DNA from: Sclerurus mexicanus
Lineage: Eukaryota; Chordata; Aves; Passeriformes; Furnariidae
Direction: 5' to 3'
Length of the DNA stretch: 64,000 bases
Assembly (NCBI GenBank): GCA_013396755.1
Contig: VWZF01003357.1
Span: 166,290-230,289 of the forward strand
Every line of letters begins with the position of its first letter. Within the stretch, counting starts at the first letter, position 1. This document shows, piece after piece, positions 1-14,653 of this stretch. The position numbers were made by a program, and so were the translations under genes. Under the pieces are notes generated by a model, which saw only the letters and a program-made list of their open reading frames with translations, was not told the DNA's origin and did no database searches.

Positions 1-1044
1 AAGTGCTCTGTTGTGGTTAACGCCTCCTAGCTGAGCCAGCACCTGCTATTAGCTGAGCAGGTGTTTGGGGGTTTCAAAGTTTAAAAAAAACCCCTTACTT
101 TCTACTATTAAGTACTCCTTTGCTGTAACAAGCATGGCACTCCCAGTTATGCTAGTGGGGGAAAATGTTATTAAGTGAAGGAAATTGTATGGTAAGTCCA
201 CGTCTTAATTTGAAATCTGGAGGATGTATCTGAGTAATAGCAACTTTCTGTAGTGACCCTTTATGTTTGAAAAATTGTCAAACATCCCTCCAGATACTTC
301 ACAAAGTGGTACTCCTCCTTGGTTTTGGAGTGTGTTATGAAAACAGGAGTCCTTAAAATAGCAAGTGAAGTTGCTGCCTTTCAGTGATAGTTGCTCTGTT
401 TCCCTAAATAGCTTGATGCCTTGATTGTCTTCAGCCCTCAAGTGCTAAACTTGTTTTGTCTCCCGTGAGATCAGGTGTTTTGAGCTATCATAGCAGAATT
501 AGTGGTCTTCTCAGAGAGGCTTTTAGCTCTCATCTTTCTTTTGGTGATAATATTTAGAAAACAGTAATCTTTCTCACTCCTTGCATTTTTCCCATTCCTT
601 GATTTTTTGAATATGTGCTAAACTCTTGCAAGAGAGCTCTTGATCAATATGTCAGTAGCTAGCTGGCCTAAAAAAATAAGGGGGAAGAGGCTTGTTGTAG
701 CAAGTTGAATGTATAGTGGGACTTGACCGCTTCAGTTAAACTGGTGGTCTTCATTGTTTGTTGTGTCAAATCCCTGTGTGGACGTTTAGGATTTGGAATC
801 TTCTAGAAGTCTTTTTAGACACGTACGACATGGTTTTTGAAAGTGTTGGTTGTCGATTTCTGTGGCAGAAGGTTGGAGTCCCTCTGTAGAAGGCCTGTGA
901 CACATGACTAGGGAAACAAACTGAGCTTAGGAAGAGTGAGGCATCCTTTGAGGGTGTGTTCACTTGCATATGCATTTAGTGTACTTCTGCATTTAGTTCT
1001 TTTCAGATTGATTGGATCACTTTAGTTTTGACATAACCTGTTTC

Positions 1045-1092
1045 TTGAGCAACTTTAACGACTTAACCTTGAGTAACTTTAATTACTTAACC
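1045..1092 (+). repeat. 24-bp tandem duplication, two copies
   Basis: Two adjacent 24-bp units at 1045-1068 and 1069-1092 share the pattern ttgag.aactttaa..actt with three mismatches. Both contain a CTTTAA core and end in TTAACC. It is intronic and of no known function. Confidence 0.85.
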
Positions 1093-4000
1093 TGTAAAGG
1101 GCGTCAGCTGAGATGCTGCTTATGCAACAGTGTCAGCTGTAAACAGAGGTGTTGTGATGCTGGCAGAAGTACACTGTCATCCAAAAACCAAAAAGACTGA
1201 CTTCCTTGAAGGGATTCCAGCATCTCCTTTTTATATGTGCAATGTCTTAAGTCACCTAACAGCAGTCAGAAAATTGTCATGTTGCTAGACTTACACAGGG
1301 GTTTACTGGCTTTCTGAAAACTAAAGATAGCTGTTTGGAATTGAGTTAGTTCTGTTCTTCCTCCTGGTCTTCTGAGCTGTCCATAGTGAGACCAGTCTTT
1401 GCACGTCATGTGATCTGCTGTGTATTAGCAGTGGATCTGAGACAATTTTGTTGGAGTCCCAGGAAACTGGCTGTGTCATGTCCTGCTTTTCTAGTGATTT
1501 GAAAGACAGAATTAACTTGGGGAAATTAGTCAAGTGTCTGCTGCCTTTCCAGGGTGTTGTTACTGCTGTGTAAAGTACTGGTCACAGCAGTTCTGTGGTG
1601 GGCTGACAAAAGAAGGGAGAACTGAAGATGGACCCATACTGCTGAAACTCTCTAAAGGCCCCAGACTCTGATTGCCTGATTTATCCTTCTGTTCATCCTT
1701 TGCTTAAGGTGGGAAAAGGCAGCAAGATGTTTTATGGGCCAGGCCGCTGCAGTTTTTGCTGACTTGAAGTACCAGTGTCTTTTAAAGGAGGTTTAAATCC
1801 AAACTGAAAAGGTTTTGTTCTGGGAGTCTGATCTGTGAAGCCTGATGCATCCAAGTGAAGTATCTTCCTCCTCAAACAGCATAAGGCAGGAGGTGCAGTG
1901 CTGGATAATGAGGTTGGCCAGAAGGGTTTTGTGCTGGAGCCTCCATCACACAAATGATCAGACCTGCACATTGGGCCCATCCACCTGCCTTTGCTTATGC
2001 TACCCAATGTAGATGTGGCTTGAAGGAGGAGGGCAACAAAGAAGGGACAATTAGCTGCCGCAGTCCCTACCCTTAGGAAAGAGTTTAAACGTACATCTGA
2101 TGCTTTATGGCTGCAGTTTGGCTGTTCTGTATGTCGTGGTCAATCTGCTCCCTTTTGTAGCCATGATGCTTTAAGCACTAGCTGGAATATTCTTACTGTG
2201 TTTGACACTGCTGTTGATAATCTTGGCATTAGCTTTAGGGAGCACTGTTGTTTTTAAGGGTGCTTCAAATATTTTTATGCTTGGGAAGTGTCTGCACTTA
2301 CAATCAGCTTTGCCATGTAGTGTTGCCTCCCACTGGCCCACAAGCACTGTTTTTCTTTTAGGTCTGGAACTGCAGCTGTATAAAATCTCAGCAGCTTTAA
2401 ACCTTTGTAATGTTCCCTTTGTTTCAATGCCATGCGGTTAAGAATTTCTGTTGGCTCTCTGATATGGCTTCTGTGTTCTGCTGCTGTCTGGAGTACTGAG
2501 GACCACTGTGCAAAAGGAGGTGAACTGTTGTGTCCCAGCTTGCTCCGTGGTCCTGCAGAGACCCTGTGCCCTGGGACACCTCTCTGGAATGCTGCCTTTT
2601 CTAGTGTTTCTTGCTCCTCTTCTGTCACGTGGCACATTCTCAGTGAGAACCGCTGTGATGTGATTGCCAAAGGGATATATCTGTGAGCTCAGGGCAGTGC
2701 CTGGCAGGTAACCCTGTGGATGAGCTGTGGTCTCAAGCTCTAGTTCAGAATTCAGTTTGGTTCTTTTAAACAAGCCCTAATGACTCAAGTGGCCAAGCAC
2801 ATCATCCTTCTCCCATCTTGCAGCACACATCTCTTTGATGAGCTTCAGTTAGTAAAGAGCAGTTGATCAAGGCTCATGTGAATGAGTATTTCTCTACCCT
2901 TGCTTTTTTCCTTGGCCCAAGGCCTCATGTTTTTACCTCTGAAACCTCCAAAGAAGAAGTCTCAAAAAATGATGGGTGGGAAAAAATGTACAGCTTTTTG
3001 TAGGTCTTGAAGTGGAAAAACTATCTGAATGGCTGGAGGGGTAACTGAACTTGCTCTACTTGACCCTGCTTTGCTGGGGGAGGCTGACTGTATAATCTTC
3101 AGAGACCCTTTCAGCCTCAACTCTCCTGGTTCTCTCAGGTTAACTGCTGCCCCACTGTTCAGTTTTCTGTCATCTTCTTGGGTGAACTTCTTGTGCCAAC
3201 CCTTGCTTGATTCAGAATAGTCATAGGTGTTTCATATTTGTGGTGGTTGTGGTTTTGTCTGTCTCTCTGGGAAGAGAGAATTGTTGTCTCTCACAAGATT
3301 AGGTGGAGGTCGTCTGTGTACAACTGAGTGCTGGTGAAGGTTATCACCTGGAAAGCAGTTGTCTTGTTTGCTCTTTGAGCCCTGTCCTTTAAGGTAGTCC
3401 TGTGTCATTGTTTGGATTGTGAAGCAGAGTGGTGATTTTGCCATCATTGGCGTGATGCTTTTGGGCCTTTAGTGACCTTGTCAGGTTTTAGTTTCTGCAC
3501 CCAGACCTTTATGGGGCAGCTGATAAACATCACTGTGTTGTGGGGAGAGAGTAAAAATGTGTACATAGTTTGAAAGCAGCTGGATCCTCATGGCATAGAT
3601 GAATTAGATGAGTGCATGGTATTTATGTAGCTGATAGTGTGGGTTAAATGGTCTCTATGGTAGAAAACAACTTCATAAGGAATTTGCTACAGAGCTTGTA
3701 TGAGGTTAACCCTGAGAATGACATCCTCTGGGGTGTGTGTTTCAGACAAGCTCAGCCATACAGTGCATGCTATTGCTGTCCTTAGCCTTTGAGACTTGGG
3801 AGAGACTCATAAGTACCTTGTGCCAGCATTTCAGCAACTGAATCTTCCAGTCTGATGGACTCATCCTTAATCCTTGGCCCTAAAGCAGTCTGTCACAGCC
3901 TGCCAGCTCTGGGGTTTATGGCAGCTGAAGGAGACACGTTGGTGGGTTGCTGGTATTGACAAGGTTGGCAGTGGGGGAGTCTTGGGGTGTACCCTCATCT

Positions 4001-6400
4001 TTTCTGGTCCTGCTGTCATTAATGGCCCAAAGAACGTTTCAGGGGTTCTAGGAGCAAACTCTAAGCAGCCCTGACTGGGGACATCTCAAATGCTGCTGAG
4101 GGACTTGGTGGCAGGTGCTGCTCTGACCCTGCCTGATCCAAGAACTGGTGCTTACCAGGTGGTGGCTGGTGCCTGGCTGCTGGAGTCCTTCCTCTCGTTG
4201 TTCTCTGTACATTGATGGAGATGTTGATGTTTCTGGGAGCGTTCTACCTTTTGTTTCTGCTTTGGAAGATTGTTGGTGGAGCTGGTGGTTGGGGGAGGCA
4301 TGCTCAGGTGTTTTGGTGGTTGGCAGCTTGGTTTAGGGAAGCGGGAGCTGTGATCCCATCGCGATGTGGAAGCAGCAGTGCTGCTGAGAGGAGACTGCAG
4401 GTAAGTACCTTCCCCCTGTAGGGCATAGCCCAAGTCACAGGAGCCCTGGGCCAGCCCTGTGTGTGCTCCATGTGCAGTGTGACATGAGCACGGGGTTAAC
4501 ACATCCTGCCAAAGAACGGATGCACGTTGATATGAACAGCTCTAAATCTTAGTAGTATTTTGTAACTTTTTGTTCATTGTTTTGCATGGTACTTTCAAAA
4601 CCATAATTTTGGACCTGAATGCCAATTTCCTATGTGTTTAACCAGCTTGCTGTATCATAAAGCTTTTAATCTATTTTTTAGAAAAGCTAAAAGCTTCTTA
4701 ACTTATATTACAATTTCACCATCTTAAAAGTATTTTATAACTACTGCTGTCCTTTGATTTGTTTCCATTTTATTTCTATTATCTTGCAGCATCTTTTATC
4801 CAAATTCTTCTTTCTTATAAATCTTGTAAGTAGGAACCAGTAGCTTTTCCTTAATTGCTGTCATGCTTTTTTTTCCCCATAATCCCATATTTTATTTGTA
4901 AATTCATTCTCATTGTCTCTTGTAGCTTTTGCACTTTTACTTGAAAAAGACAAATAATTTTTTGTGTGTGTTTTTCAATGGGGAGGATTGTTGGCAAAAG
5001 CAAATTAATCTGCCTGAATCAGTCCCATCTTTTCTGTACTTTAGTCTGTGATCATGTCATGAATTTCAGGACTTTGCACTAACCATGTTTTTTTTACTTA
5101 AAGCTTATTTTACAGACCTAATGTTTGATTTGTATGCATTGTGCATGTAGTGTTTTTTTCCAACTATAGTATTTTGCTGGATAGCTTATTTAGGACAAAA
5201 AAAAATGGCTCATGGGAAGATGCATAAAGATTTGTGCTCATTTGCTACTTACGTCATGAAAATTTGTAAGGTAACTATAGGTTAAATGCTGAATTTGAGG
5301 ACAAAAAATTAAGAGTAGACACTTGTCATTGACATTTCCTCTAAAAAATAAAACTGAAAAACACTCCATCTGTAAATTCTCAGGTATTCCAACTGCCAAA
5401 GTGTTAACACGCCTTTGTTTGCAAGGCTGGCTGTGAACCTGCTGTTCCCCAGTGTCCCGGAGCTGAGACAGAGAAAGTTCTCCTATGCTGGTAGAAAGAA
5501 TCAGTGTGATTCTGTCAGGAGCACTCACTGTCTGCCGTTTGCTTTTGTAGTTTATAGAAATTTTGGAAATCCATAGTGTCTTAGGTGAAAATAAGAATGC
5601 ACTTTCTGACGTTAGCAATCCTAGAGTGAAGTTGTCCAAGGAAAAGACAAAAAAAAATAATTAAAAAGAAAAAATCACATTGAGTGCAATATATGTTTTG
5701 TTTTGGTTGCCATCCTGGAAGCAAGGATGTAACCTGCAGGGCAAGTGGCCTAATGTCCACCTGCCTCTGGTGTGTGAAAGGGGGACCAGAAGTCTCTCTG
5801 GAAAGACAGGGACTGGAGTGGATTGGCAGAGCTGTGTCCCCCTGCGGTCACAGCGGGCTCCTGCTGCGGGACAGGGAGCAGGAGCAGGCCAGCCCTGAGA
5901 GCTGCTGTCTGGGGGCTCCCTTAACCTCCCTCTCATGTGGCAGTTTCAGTGGTCATGTGAGGAGAGAGAACAGTGGGTTCCACAGCCTTCCCTTTCTCTT
6001 ATAGAACCTTAGAGTTTTTGGATTATTTTTTTAGTAATATATTTATACAACAAAAGCAGTTCAAAGCAGGTCGGTGTTCAGAGCAGCATGAGATGAGTTG
6101 GCCAGCTGGAAATTAAGCACTTCCATGAAGGTCACAGTAATGGCACCATCTGAATTTTGGGATTTTTTTTCTTTTTTAGGGTGGCAAGGCAAGGTGACAC
6201 TTCATTTTTGTGGGGAAAAGAACTAGGTGAGGGAGATCCAAGTCCTCCAGAGGGTAGGAAGCTGATATTGGATAAAAGCCTACTCTTCCCAGCAGAAAGT
6301 AGGGGCAGTCTCTAGTATATGAAAGTCAGTTGTTGTCATCCTTATGGAGAAAAAAATTAGTTACACCCAAAAATACTTCCTAAACAGAGGCATTGGCTCT

Positions 6401-6435
6401 GTTAACTACTGTTAACTACTTCGTGTTAACTACTA
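6401..6435 (+). repeat. Triple GTTAACTACT repeat
   Basis: The 10-mer gttaactact occurs at 6401-6410 and 6411-6420, and again after four extra bases at 6425-6434. Each copy carries the palindrome GTTAAC, which resembles an HNF1 half-site. It lies about 90 bases upstream of the acceptor of window exon 1. Confidence 0.9.
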
Positions 6436-6447
6436 AATTGGACTTGA

Positions 6448-6729
<282 letters not shown>

Positions 6730-8073
6730 TGACCTATCTTCCAGTTGCTTTATTGGGGTAACTTCATGGTGCAGATTATTCCCAGTGAATAGCATCCAGC
6801 TGCTGTCCAAATCCCATGGTGTCATTCAGAAACACCAGGCTGGCCTTCAGAGGCTGGAGGGGGGATCCCTGGCTGACCCCAGTGCTGGTTTCCTTTTGCA
6901 TTCTCAGGATGCTGCTTTTCATTGGGGTGTCTTCAAGTCGCAGTTGAAGGGGAGCCCCTTAAAATGTCCCTCCAGCTGAAAGAAGCATTTTCTTTGGCAC
7001 TTGCTTGCCTCTTGTATTTTTATTTTTCTTTAATTTCTCACTGTTTATTGTTCAGATGAAAAAAATAAATGTGCAGACACAAGACTTTGTGCATTTTATT
7101 AGACCACAAAGGGTCTTGTGTTGTCAAATACCACAATACTGGGTTTGGTTTTTTGTGGTTGCTTCTTTTTCACCCTTTGAGTATTGAAGTACAGTAATTA
7201 TTTGAAGCAGTTGTTTGAACTACCTCCATGTTCAGGGGTTTTTTTTCTAATAAAGACAGTCTTGTCTATTATAGTGTACCTTTTTACTGAATTTTTGTTC
7301 AGTAAAATAGCAAAGGCTAGAGGCAGAGAATCAATCTTAAATCATTATTGTCTTAGACTGTTCACATATATTTGTCCCAGGTGACATCATAACTTCCCAG
7401 AAGACCGACCAATTTTATTTCTTGAATGTTTTAATATTTTTTGTGTGGACAGTTCATGTTTCTCTTACACAGTCAGTGGGATTCCTCTGTGTCTGTAAGC
7501 TTTTAAAAAAACTACGGGGGTGTAAGTATTCTTTAAGCAGAAGCTGCGAAAGAAGCTGCCCTAGGATGATGGGCAGCTGGGTTCCTGCCCATGCCTTTTC
7601 ACTTGAACTGGTTTTGATGGTTATGTTTAGTCTCATTTTCCCAATTGCTGATCAGTGTGTCCTGTCCTGACATCTTGTCCCTTGTTCTGTCCACCACCAC
7701 CCCCCCCAAGATTTCACAGTGTTTTTCTTGTATTGGGGAACGAAAATGAAGATTCCACTCCCACTTGTATGTGGAAAGGGTGTAGTGGAGAGCAGGTGGT
7801 CCAAGCACTGTTAGTAATCAGCTGGGTATATTTGCACTGCTCCCAGTCTGGGTGTTGCAGCAAGTCAGAGATTTCAGTAAAAATGGCTTTTCACATGAGA
7901 TACCTGTGGTTTGTGAGGGTTTTGTTAAGCTGGTCAGGTGTGTTTGCCTGTGCTAAAGTATTGTGGGGGGATGGTCATGTCAACATTTCCTAGCTCTGAT
8001 TTTGAAACTTACTCTGTTTTATATAGAGGAGATCAATTAGTGGCTGTATGTGCTTGTTCATGTGAGATTCTGA

Positions 8074-8286
<213 letters not shown>

Positions 8287-9044
8287 TAAATTGCTGTTTC
8301 CATATAAACATCGTGAGGTGTTGGAAAGTGTTTGTCTTCTGTCATTCCTGAGTAAATTCACCAAAGGAATTCTGCAGTGTGGGGCTCACAGTGTATGTGT
8401 ATTTGATGGTGATAATAGCAGCATTGTGTAAGCTTGAATTTTCAGTTTTATTTGATCAATTTTCTTTAAAGCAAAAATAGTGCTTTTTAGAAGCACAATA
8501 TGCGAGTTGCTAGCTGCATATTCATATCTGGAAAGCAGTTCCTTTAAGAACAGGAAAAAGGAGTGATTTAGCTCAAATATATTGAAAGCCTTCTGATTTG
8601 AAGGTAAGCTTTCACAAGATATTCATTAGTGGCTGTTGCTGCAGGTAATTCAATAAGTAAGTAATCGTACACAACATTAAATGAAAAAATTGATAATTTA
8701 GACTGATGAAGTTGGAGAAGGTTCTTAAACAAGAAGATATAACCTCACTTGTCAGACCTCTATAGATTTCTGGATATTTTGCTCAGTAAAGCACTTAGTA
8801 GTACTCTCTGCATGCCTTTTTCAATGCATGTGTTATGTCTTGGTTCTGCATTTTATTTTGGGGTTATGTGAAAAATATTGTTGATCTTCTGGGCTTAAAA
8901 CCTGAGCCACTCCTTCTTTTGGATAGGTCTTAGAAAGAAACAGCTACATTGCATGCTGCAAATTACTTAAGACCATTGGGTGGGTGTACATTTAATTTTA
9001 ACTTAATTAAATTTGGCTCGAGATTCCTGTGAAAAGTTGATTAA

Positions 9045-9200
<156 letters not shown>

Positions 9201-9394
9201 TGATTTGCATTTCCATTTTTCTTCCCCTGTTGTTATGGAGTGGGATTTGGATGGCTTGTGGGTTGCATTGGGTGTTCTCTTTAGCACTGAAACTCTTACA
9301 GCAAGCCTGGGAACAGTAAGACCATATTACAAGTTGTCAGTAGCAGTGCATGCTATGGATGTTGACTTTTGAAGCCAATACCCTGCTGACGTGA

Positions 9395-9604
<210 letters not shown>

Positions 9605-10904
9605 TAACTGTAGTGCAGAAGCATCTGTCTTAACCTGTCCTGGGATAAGATGGGTTTTTAGTCAGGTCTTGCTTTGCAAGAAGAAGGTTTAAATTCCTGG
9701 CAGGTTGTCATATGTGTAACTTCCCTCATACTATGAAAACATCTCAAAAAGCCTCACGTTTTTGTTAATCTCTCTTTTTATGGGTGTGGAGTAGTACTTG
9801 AAAAGTAGAGGTGAAAATAAAGCACATTCCAGCACAAAAAGTCAATCATAGCTAGGAATGGAAATAGGAAAGAACGTAATTTTAACTTTGAAAAGGATTC
9901 TTGACTAATGGGTTACAAGGAAAACCTTAGTTTTTGGCATGGTTAAGCTTGGGAACAAATTGCAAAACCAGAGACCAGTAGTCCAGCACTGGCAAAATGC
10001 AGATGGCATTTGTTTAGCAGTGTGTAAATCCTCAGACAAAAGCCAAAGTTTTGGAAGAGTCTGGAGATGCAATGGGCACGGTTGGCATCAAACTGTTCTT
10101 TGGGGTAATGAGTAGATTAACATTATGCTGAATACTCAGAAAGGAAGTAGAAGATGTAAACTTGGATAGTGCATAATCTGTCAAGTTAGATGTTTTCAGA
10201 CAAGTAAAAGTGTGCTTGTCTCTTATTCTTTCCCCACCCATTTTTCTTTCTTTAGAAGTGGTTTTTTTCAACATGATGGTGTTCTTGTCCTTACCACTCT
10301 CCTTTTGTCTGTTTTAAAAGGCAACAGTCTGTCTTGTTCTGGGAGGCAGAGACTATCTGGTTAACAGGGCAGGGCAAGGAAATGATGTGAGCAATTAAGG
10401 GAAATCCAGTCTGCAAAGACTTTTGGAGGGTTACCTTGCAGTAGTTGAAACAGTTCCTTTTCTAGAGGAAGACTAGAGTGGAGTAATTTGAAAGAATGAT
10501 TTGCAGCCAGCACTGGTGAAGGGGTGAGGATATTCCTGGTTTCCAAGTGAGACCCTCAGAGCATCACTGCATGGAGGGTTGTCCCACCTCCAGCACCACC
10601 CACAGGGTGATGCTCTGTTAAATCCCACCCATGCAGTCCTGTGCCACTCACAGTGAGTTGGTTTGCAGCCAACCATGTAGATGCTCTTCCTTGAATGGCT
10701 TTTTTACTGTTATTATTTCCATTCTAGTCCATACTAGTTCATCTCCCTTGTATTTCTCTTCTGGAACTCCCATTTCCACACGTGAAGCTATTTCCTGCTG
10801 GCTTTAGTTGGAGGGGATTCATGAACCTCCAGTTTAGTCAAAAATTCTCACATGTGCCGCCAGCTTCCATGGGCCACTAAATGTTTGGCAGCAAGTGGTG
10901 CATT

Positions 10905-11017
10905 TCATAGAATCAGAGTTGTTTGGGTTGGAAGGGACCTTAAAGACCATCTTATTCCACCCCCTGCCATGGGCAGGGACACCTTCCACTAGCCCAGGTT
11001 GCTCCAAGCCCTGTCCA
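10905..11017 (-). mobile_element. CR1 LINE 3'-end fragment, antisense to the gene
   Basis: On the + strand it begins catagaatcagag, then gtttgggttggaagggacc, then gggcagggacaccttccact and ccaggttgctccaagccctg. This is the reverse complement of the avian CR1 3' tail, so the element lies on the minus strand. Only about 113 bp remain. Confidence 0.9.
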
Positions 11018-11550
11018 TAGAGCAAGTGGTGTCTTCGTAAATGTTTGGTGTTTGGTGAGGCAGAACACTAAATCTGATGGCCCCAAATGTGTCAGTGTCA
11101 GCCTATTTCAGGTCCATGTCCTCACTCCTTCTTTCTTCATCATCTGGAGGTAATGCTGCCAAGCAGGTACAGGCTGTTCACCCTATTTTACCTAAAACAC
11201 ATCAGCAGTTTTAATTTACATGTGGTACACTTGAATTTTTCCCAAAGTTGAAGAGAAAACTCCATCCTGGCTAGTTCAGATGCAGTGGGATTGGTGACCC
11301 CTGCACTTAAGAGCTTCAGCTTTTTGAATAGAGTATTTTGGTCACTGTTGGAAAACAGCATGGAAAGTGAGAGGCTGGGGAAGATTTCAGGGTAGAGGGA
11401 GTTTCAGTATATCCCATCTCAGATTTTGACCTGACATTCTGATACACATCCTTAAATTTTGAATGAGCACAATCTAACGGGAGGCAAGGAACCATTCCAG
11501 CCCTTCTGTGAAACCAGAATCCTTCCAAACTGAGGAATTTGACAGACCTA

Positions 11551-11905
11551 TCACAGAATAGTTGGGGTTGCAAGGGACCTTTGGAGATCATCCAGTCTAA
11601 CCCCCCTGCCAAGGCAGGATTACCTAGAGCATGTTACACAGGAACGCATCCAGGTGAGTTTGCAGTGTCCCCCAAAGAGAGGGAGTCTCCATGCTCTCCC
11701 TGGGCACCTGTTCCAGTGCTCTGCCACCCTCCATGGAAAGAAGTTCTTTTACATGTTGAGGTGGAACTTTCTGTGTTTTAGTTTGTGGCCATTGCTCCTG
11801 TCACTGAGCACCACTGAACAGCGTCTGGAACCATCCTCTTGACACCTGCCCTTGAGATATTTATATGTATTGATGAGATCCCCTCTCAGTCTTTTCTAGA
11901 CTGTG
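11551..11905 (-). mobile_element. CR1 LINE 3' fragment, antisense, a second subfamily
   Basis: The + strand shows tcacagaatagttggggttg, then ctaacccccctgcc, then gttccagtgctctgcc, ccatcctcttgacacc and gatcccctctcagtc. This is the reverse complement of a CR1 3' region whose internal sequence differs from the 10.9-kb copy, so it is a different subfamily. It ends about 210 bp upstream of the 65-bp window exon 5. Confidence 0.9.
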
Positions 11906-12115
11906 TTCCAAGCATTTTTGAAACAGCTGAAAGCACTCTCTCAGCTTCCATCTGCTTCAAATGGCTAAGCCTGAAGCAAGTCTTGTGTTTTAGTAAGAGA
12001 TTTTATAAAACAGCGTGGCAGTCTTGTATCTTAGACCTTCTGTGCTGCTTTGTAAATTTGAGCAGTGAATGTTCTACTGCAGTCTGTAGTTACCCTCTGA
12101 TATCTGATTCTGCAG

Positions 12116-12180
12116 GTGCAATGTTAAACATTGTTCAGGATTCTGCACTGTTAGAAGCCATTGGCTGTCAGATGGAAACG
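12116..12180 (+). CDS. RALGAPB: RALGAPB window exon 5 (65 bp)
   Basis: Residues 212-233: GAMLNIVQDSALLEAIGCQM then E-T. The acceptor is gattctgcag and the donor acg|gtgagt (consensus). It is the smallest exon in the window. Skipping it would shift the frame. The next intron is 182 bp, the shortest here. Confidence 0.96.
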
Positions 12181-12320
12181 GTGAGTTTTTCCTGTTTAAG
12201 TTACCTGTTCAGAAAGAATGCAGTCCTCACTTTAGCTGCTATTGAAAGCTGCCCAGGTAGCATCTTGAGGTTTGATCATCTTTTGCATCCGAGAGCATCC
12301 TCTGGCATAAAGAACTCTAA

Positions 12321-12683
<363 letters not shown>

Positions 12684-14404
12684 TGAACACTTTCAAAGTA
12701 AGAATGTAAAAGCTTAGGAAAAAGGTGTTTGTAAACTCCTTTATGTCTTCAAGACACCTAGTTTTTGTCAGCAATAACGGGATAAGTGTACATCAAGTGT
12801 AAATTAATCTCTTCATTCATTTTGGTATCGTTCCAAGTGCTCACCTGGCTGCTGCAGCACCTTTTCTTAAACCACATTTAAGGAACATTTGAGAGACTGG
12901 TTTTTACAGAGCAAGAAAGCAGAACGCTTGTGATGTCTTATTTGTTATAACAAGAGAATTTACTAATTAACTTCACTTTGCTATGTCTTGTACTGTACAT
13001 TTTTGACTCTGTAGTAAAATCCATGTTTTTCTAAACCTGTGTGTGGTAAGCTGGCTGAATGTCAAGATCCTGCAACTTCATTTGCTCCTTTGATCTTTAT
13101 CAGTTTAACTGATGTTGGCCAAATAAATGTGAGAGCAAATCACCTTTATATTATATTGTAGCCTAGGCTGACAACTCTGCCCTCACCAACCAAAAATGTT
13201 TGGTGGTGAATTTTTTATCTAGTTCTGTAAATGGTGGGAGGAGGAAGATTAGCAGGAAAGGTGTCAGGGTATTCCAGGGATTCATATAAACATGTTGGTG
13301 CTTTCCCTCCAGGATTTGCTTGTTGGAAATTATCAAATAGCTAGTTTTCAGCACACCATTTGAATTGTGTGTTTAATTTGTGTGGGTTTTCACTGACAAG
13401 TGCTTGTAAAAACATTTATTTGTAAGATAAAAAAAAAATCTTTTAAATATTTGAATTACTGAGTCTTCAAATCATGATGTAACTTGAAATATAATTTTGT
13501 AATATATTCATTTTATTGGATTTTTAGAATTTCCTCTGCACAGAAGGTTGTAGGGAATTCATGAAAAAAATTTGTATTTCTGCTGGATGTTTCAAACAAG
13601 AGAAAATTGAAAACAAGATGGTCTATTGTTACTGTTTAGCCATAGCAGACTCTTGAATCTGCTTCTGGTGTAACACTGGACGTAGCTCTGGAGTGTTTAA
13701 TATGGTAATTTAAGTTTTGAGAAGGATATACCTTACCTGTCATAGTTCTCATATCTTTTTTTAACTAGTCATTGAGCAGCTTTTTGTTTCTGTCATTAAT
13801 TTGCATACTTCAGTTTTGACAAATACATGTAGTATTTACATTCCTAATATTTTGCAGTGAGAACAACTGATACTTCAAACATTTTCTATTTTTAATTTTG
13901 AGTTAAAGGTTCAAGGAAATGAAAGGTTACAAATAATTGTCTTTCTCCAGCACTGATTCTTTCATTATCTACATCTCTTGAACTAGTGCAGCTTTTGATT
14001 AACACTAGGTATGGAAAGAATGGTTAACTTCTGGCACAGATACCTAAAATTATATGTGCCCCATTAGTTCTTCCATACAGTTACTAATGTTTAATACTCA
14101 CTACCAAAACCTGAAGTTTTCTAAGACTACAAGACATGACAGCAATCTAAGTACAATATCAAAACCTGAAGCTGGCTGTTCTGCTGCTGAAATGCAGCAG
14201 AGCACTGGGATTATCCAAGAATTTTAACAAAAAGATTAAATGGAACTAGCTAGTCTGAATGGGTTTGTATAATGCTTAGAGTGTATAGAAGGGAGTTAGC
14301 CTGAGCAAAAGTGACCAGATTTTGAGATTCTGGGTTGTGTATAATTTATCTTATTGTATTGCGGCTGCTTTGCCTTGTGCCTGTGCTTTGCTTGTTGTCA
14401 CTAA

Positions 14405-14653
<249 letters not shown>

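Noticed and set aside
205..441. Small open frames in introns (for example 205-441, 2275-2670, 5238-5639)
   Set aside because: They lie in introns, have no recognisable content and no supporting splice structure.
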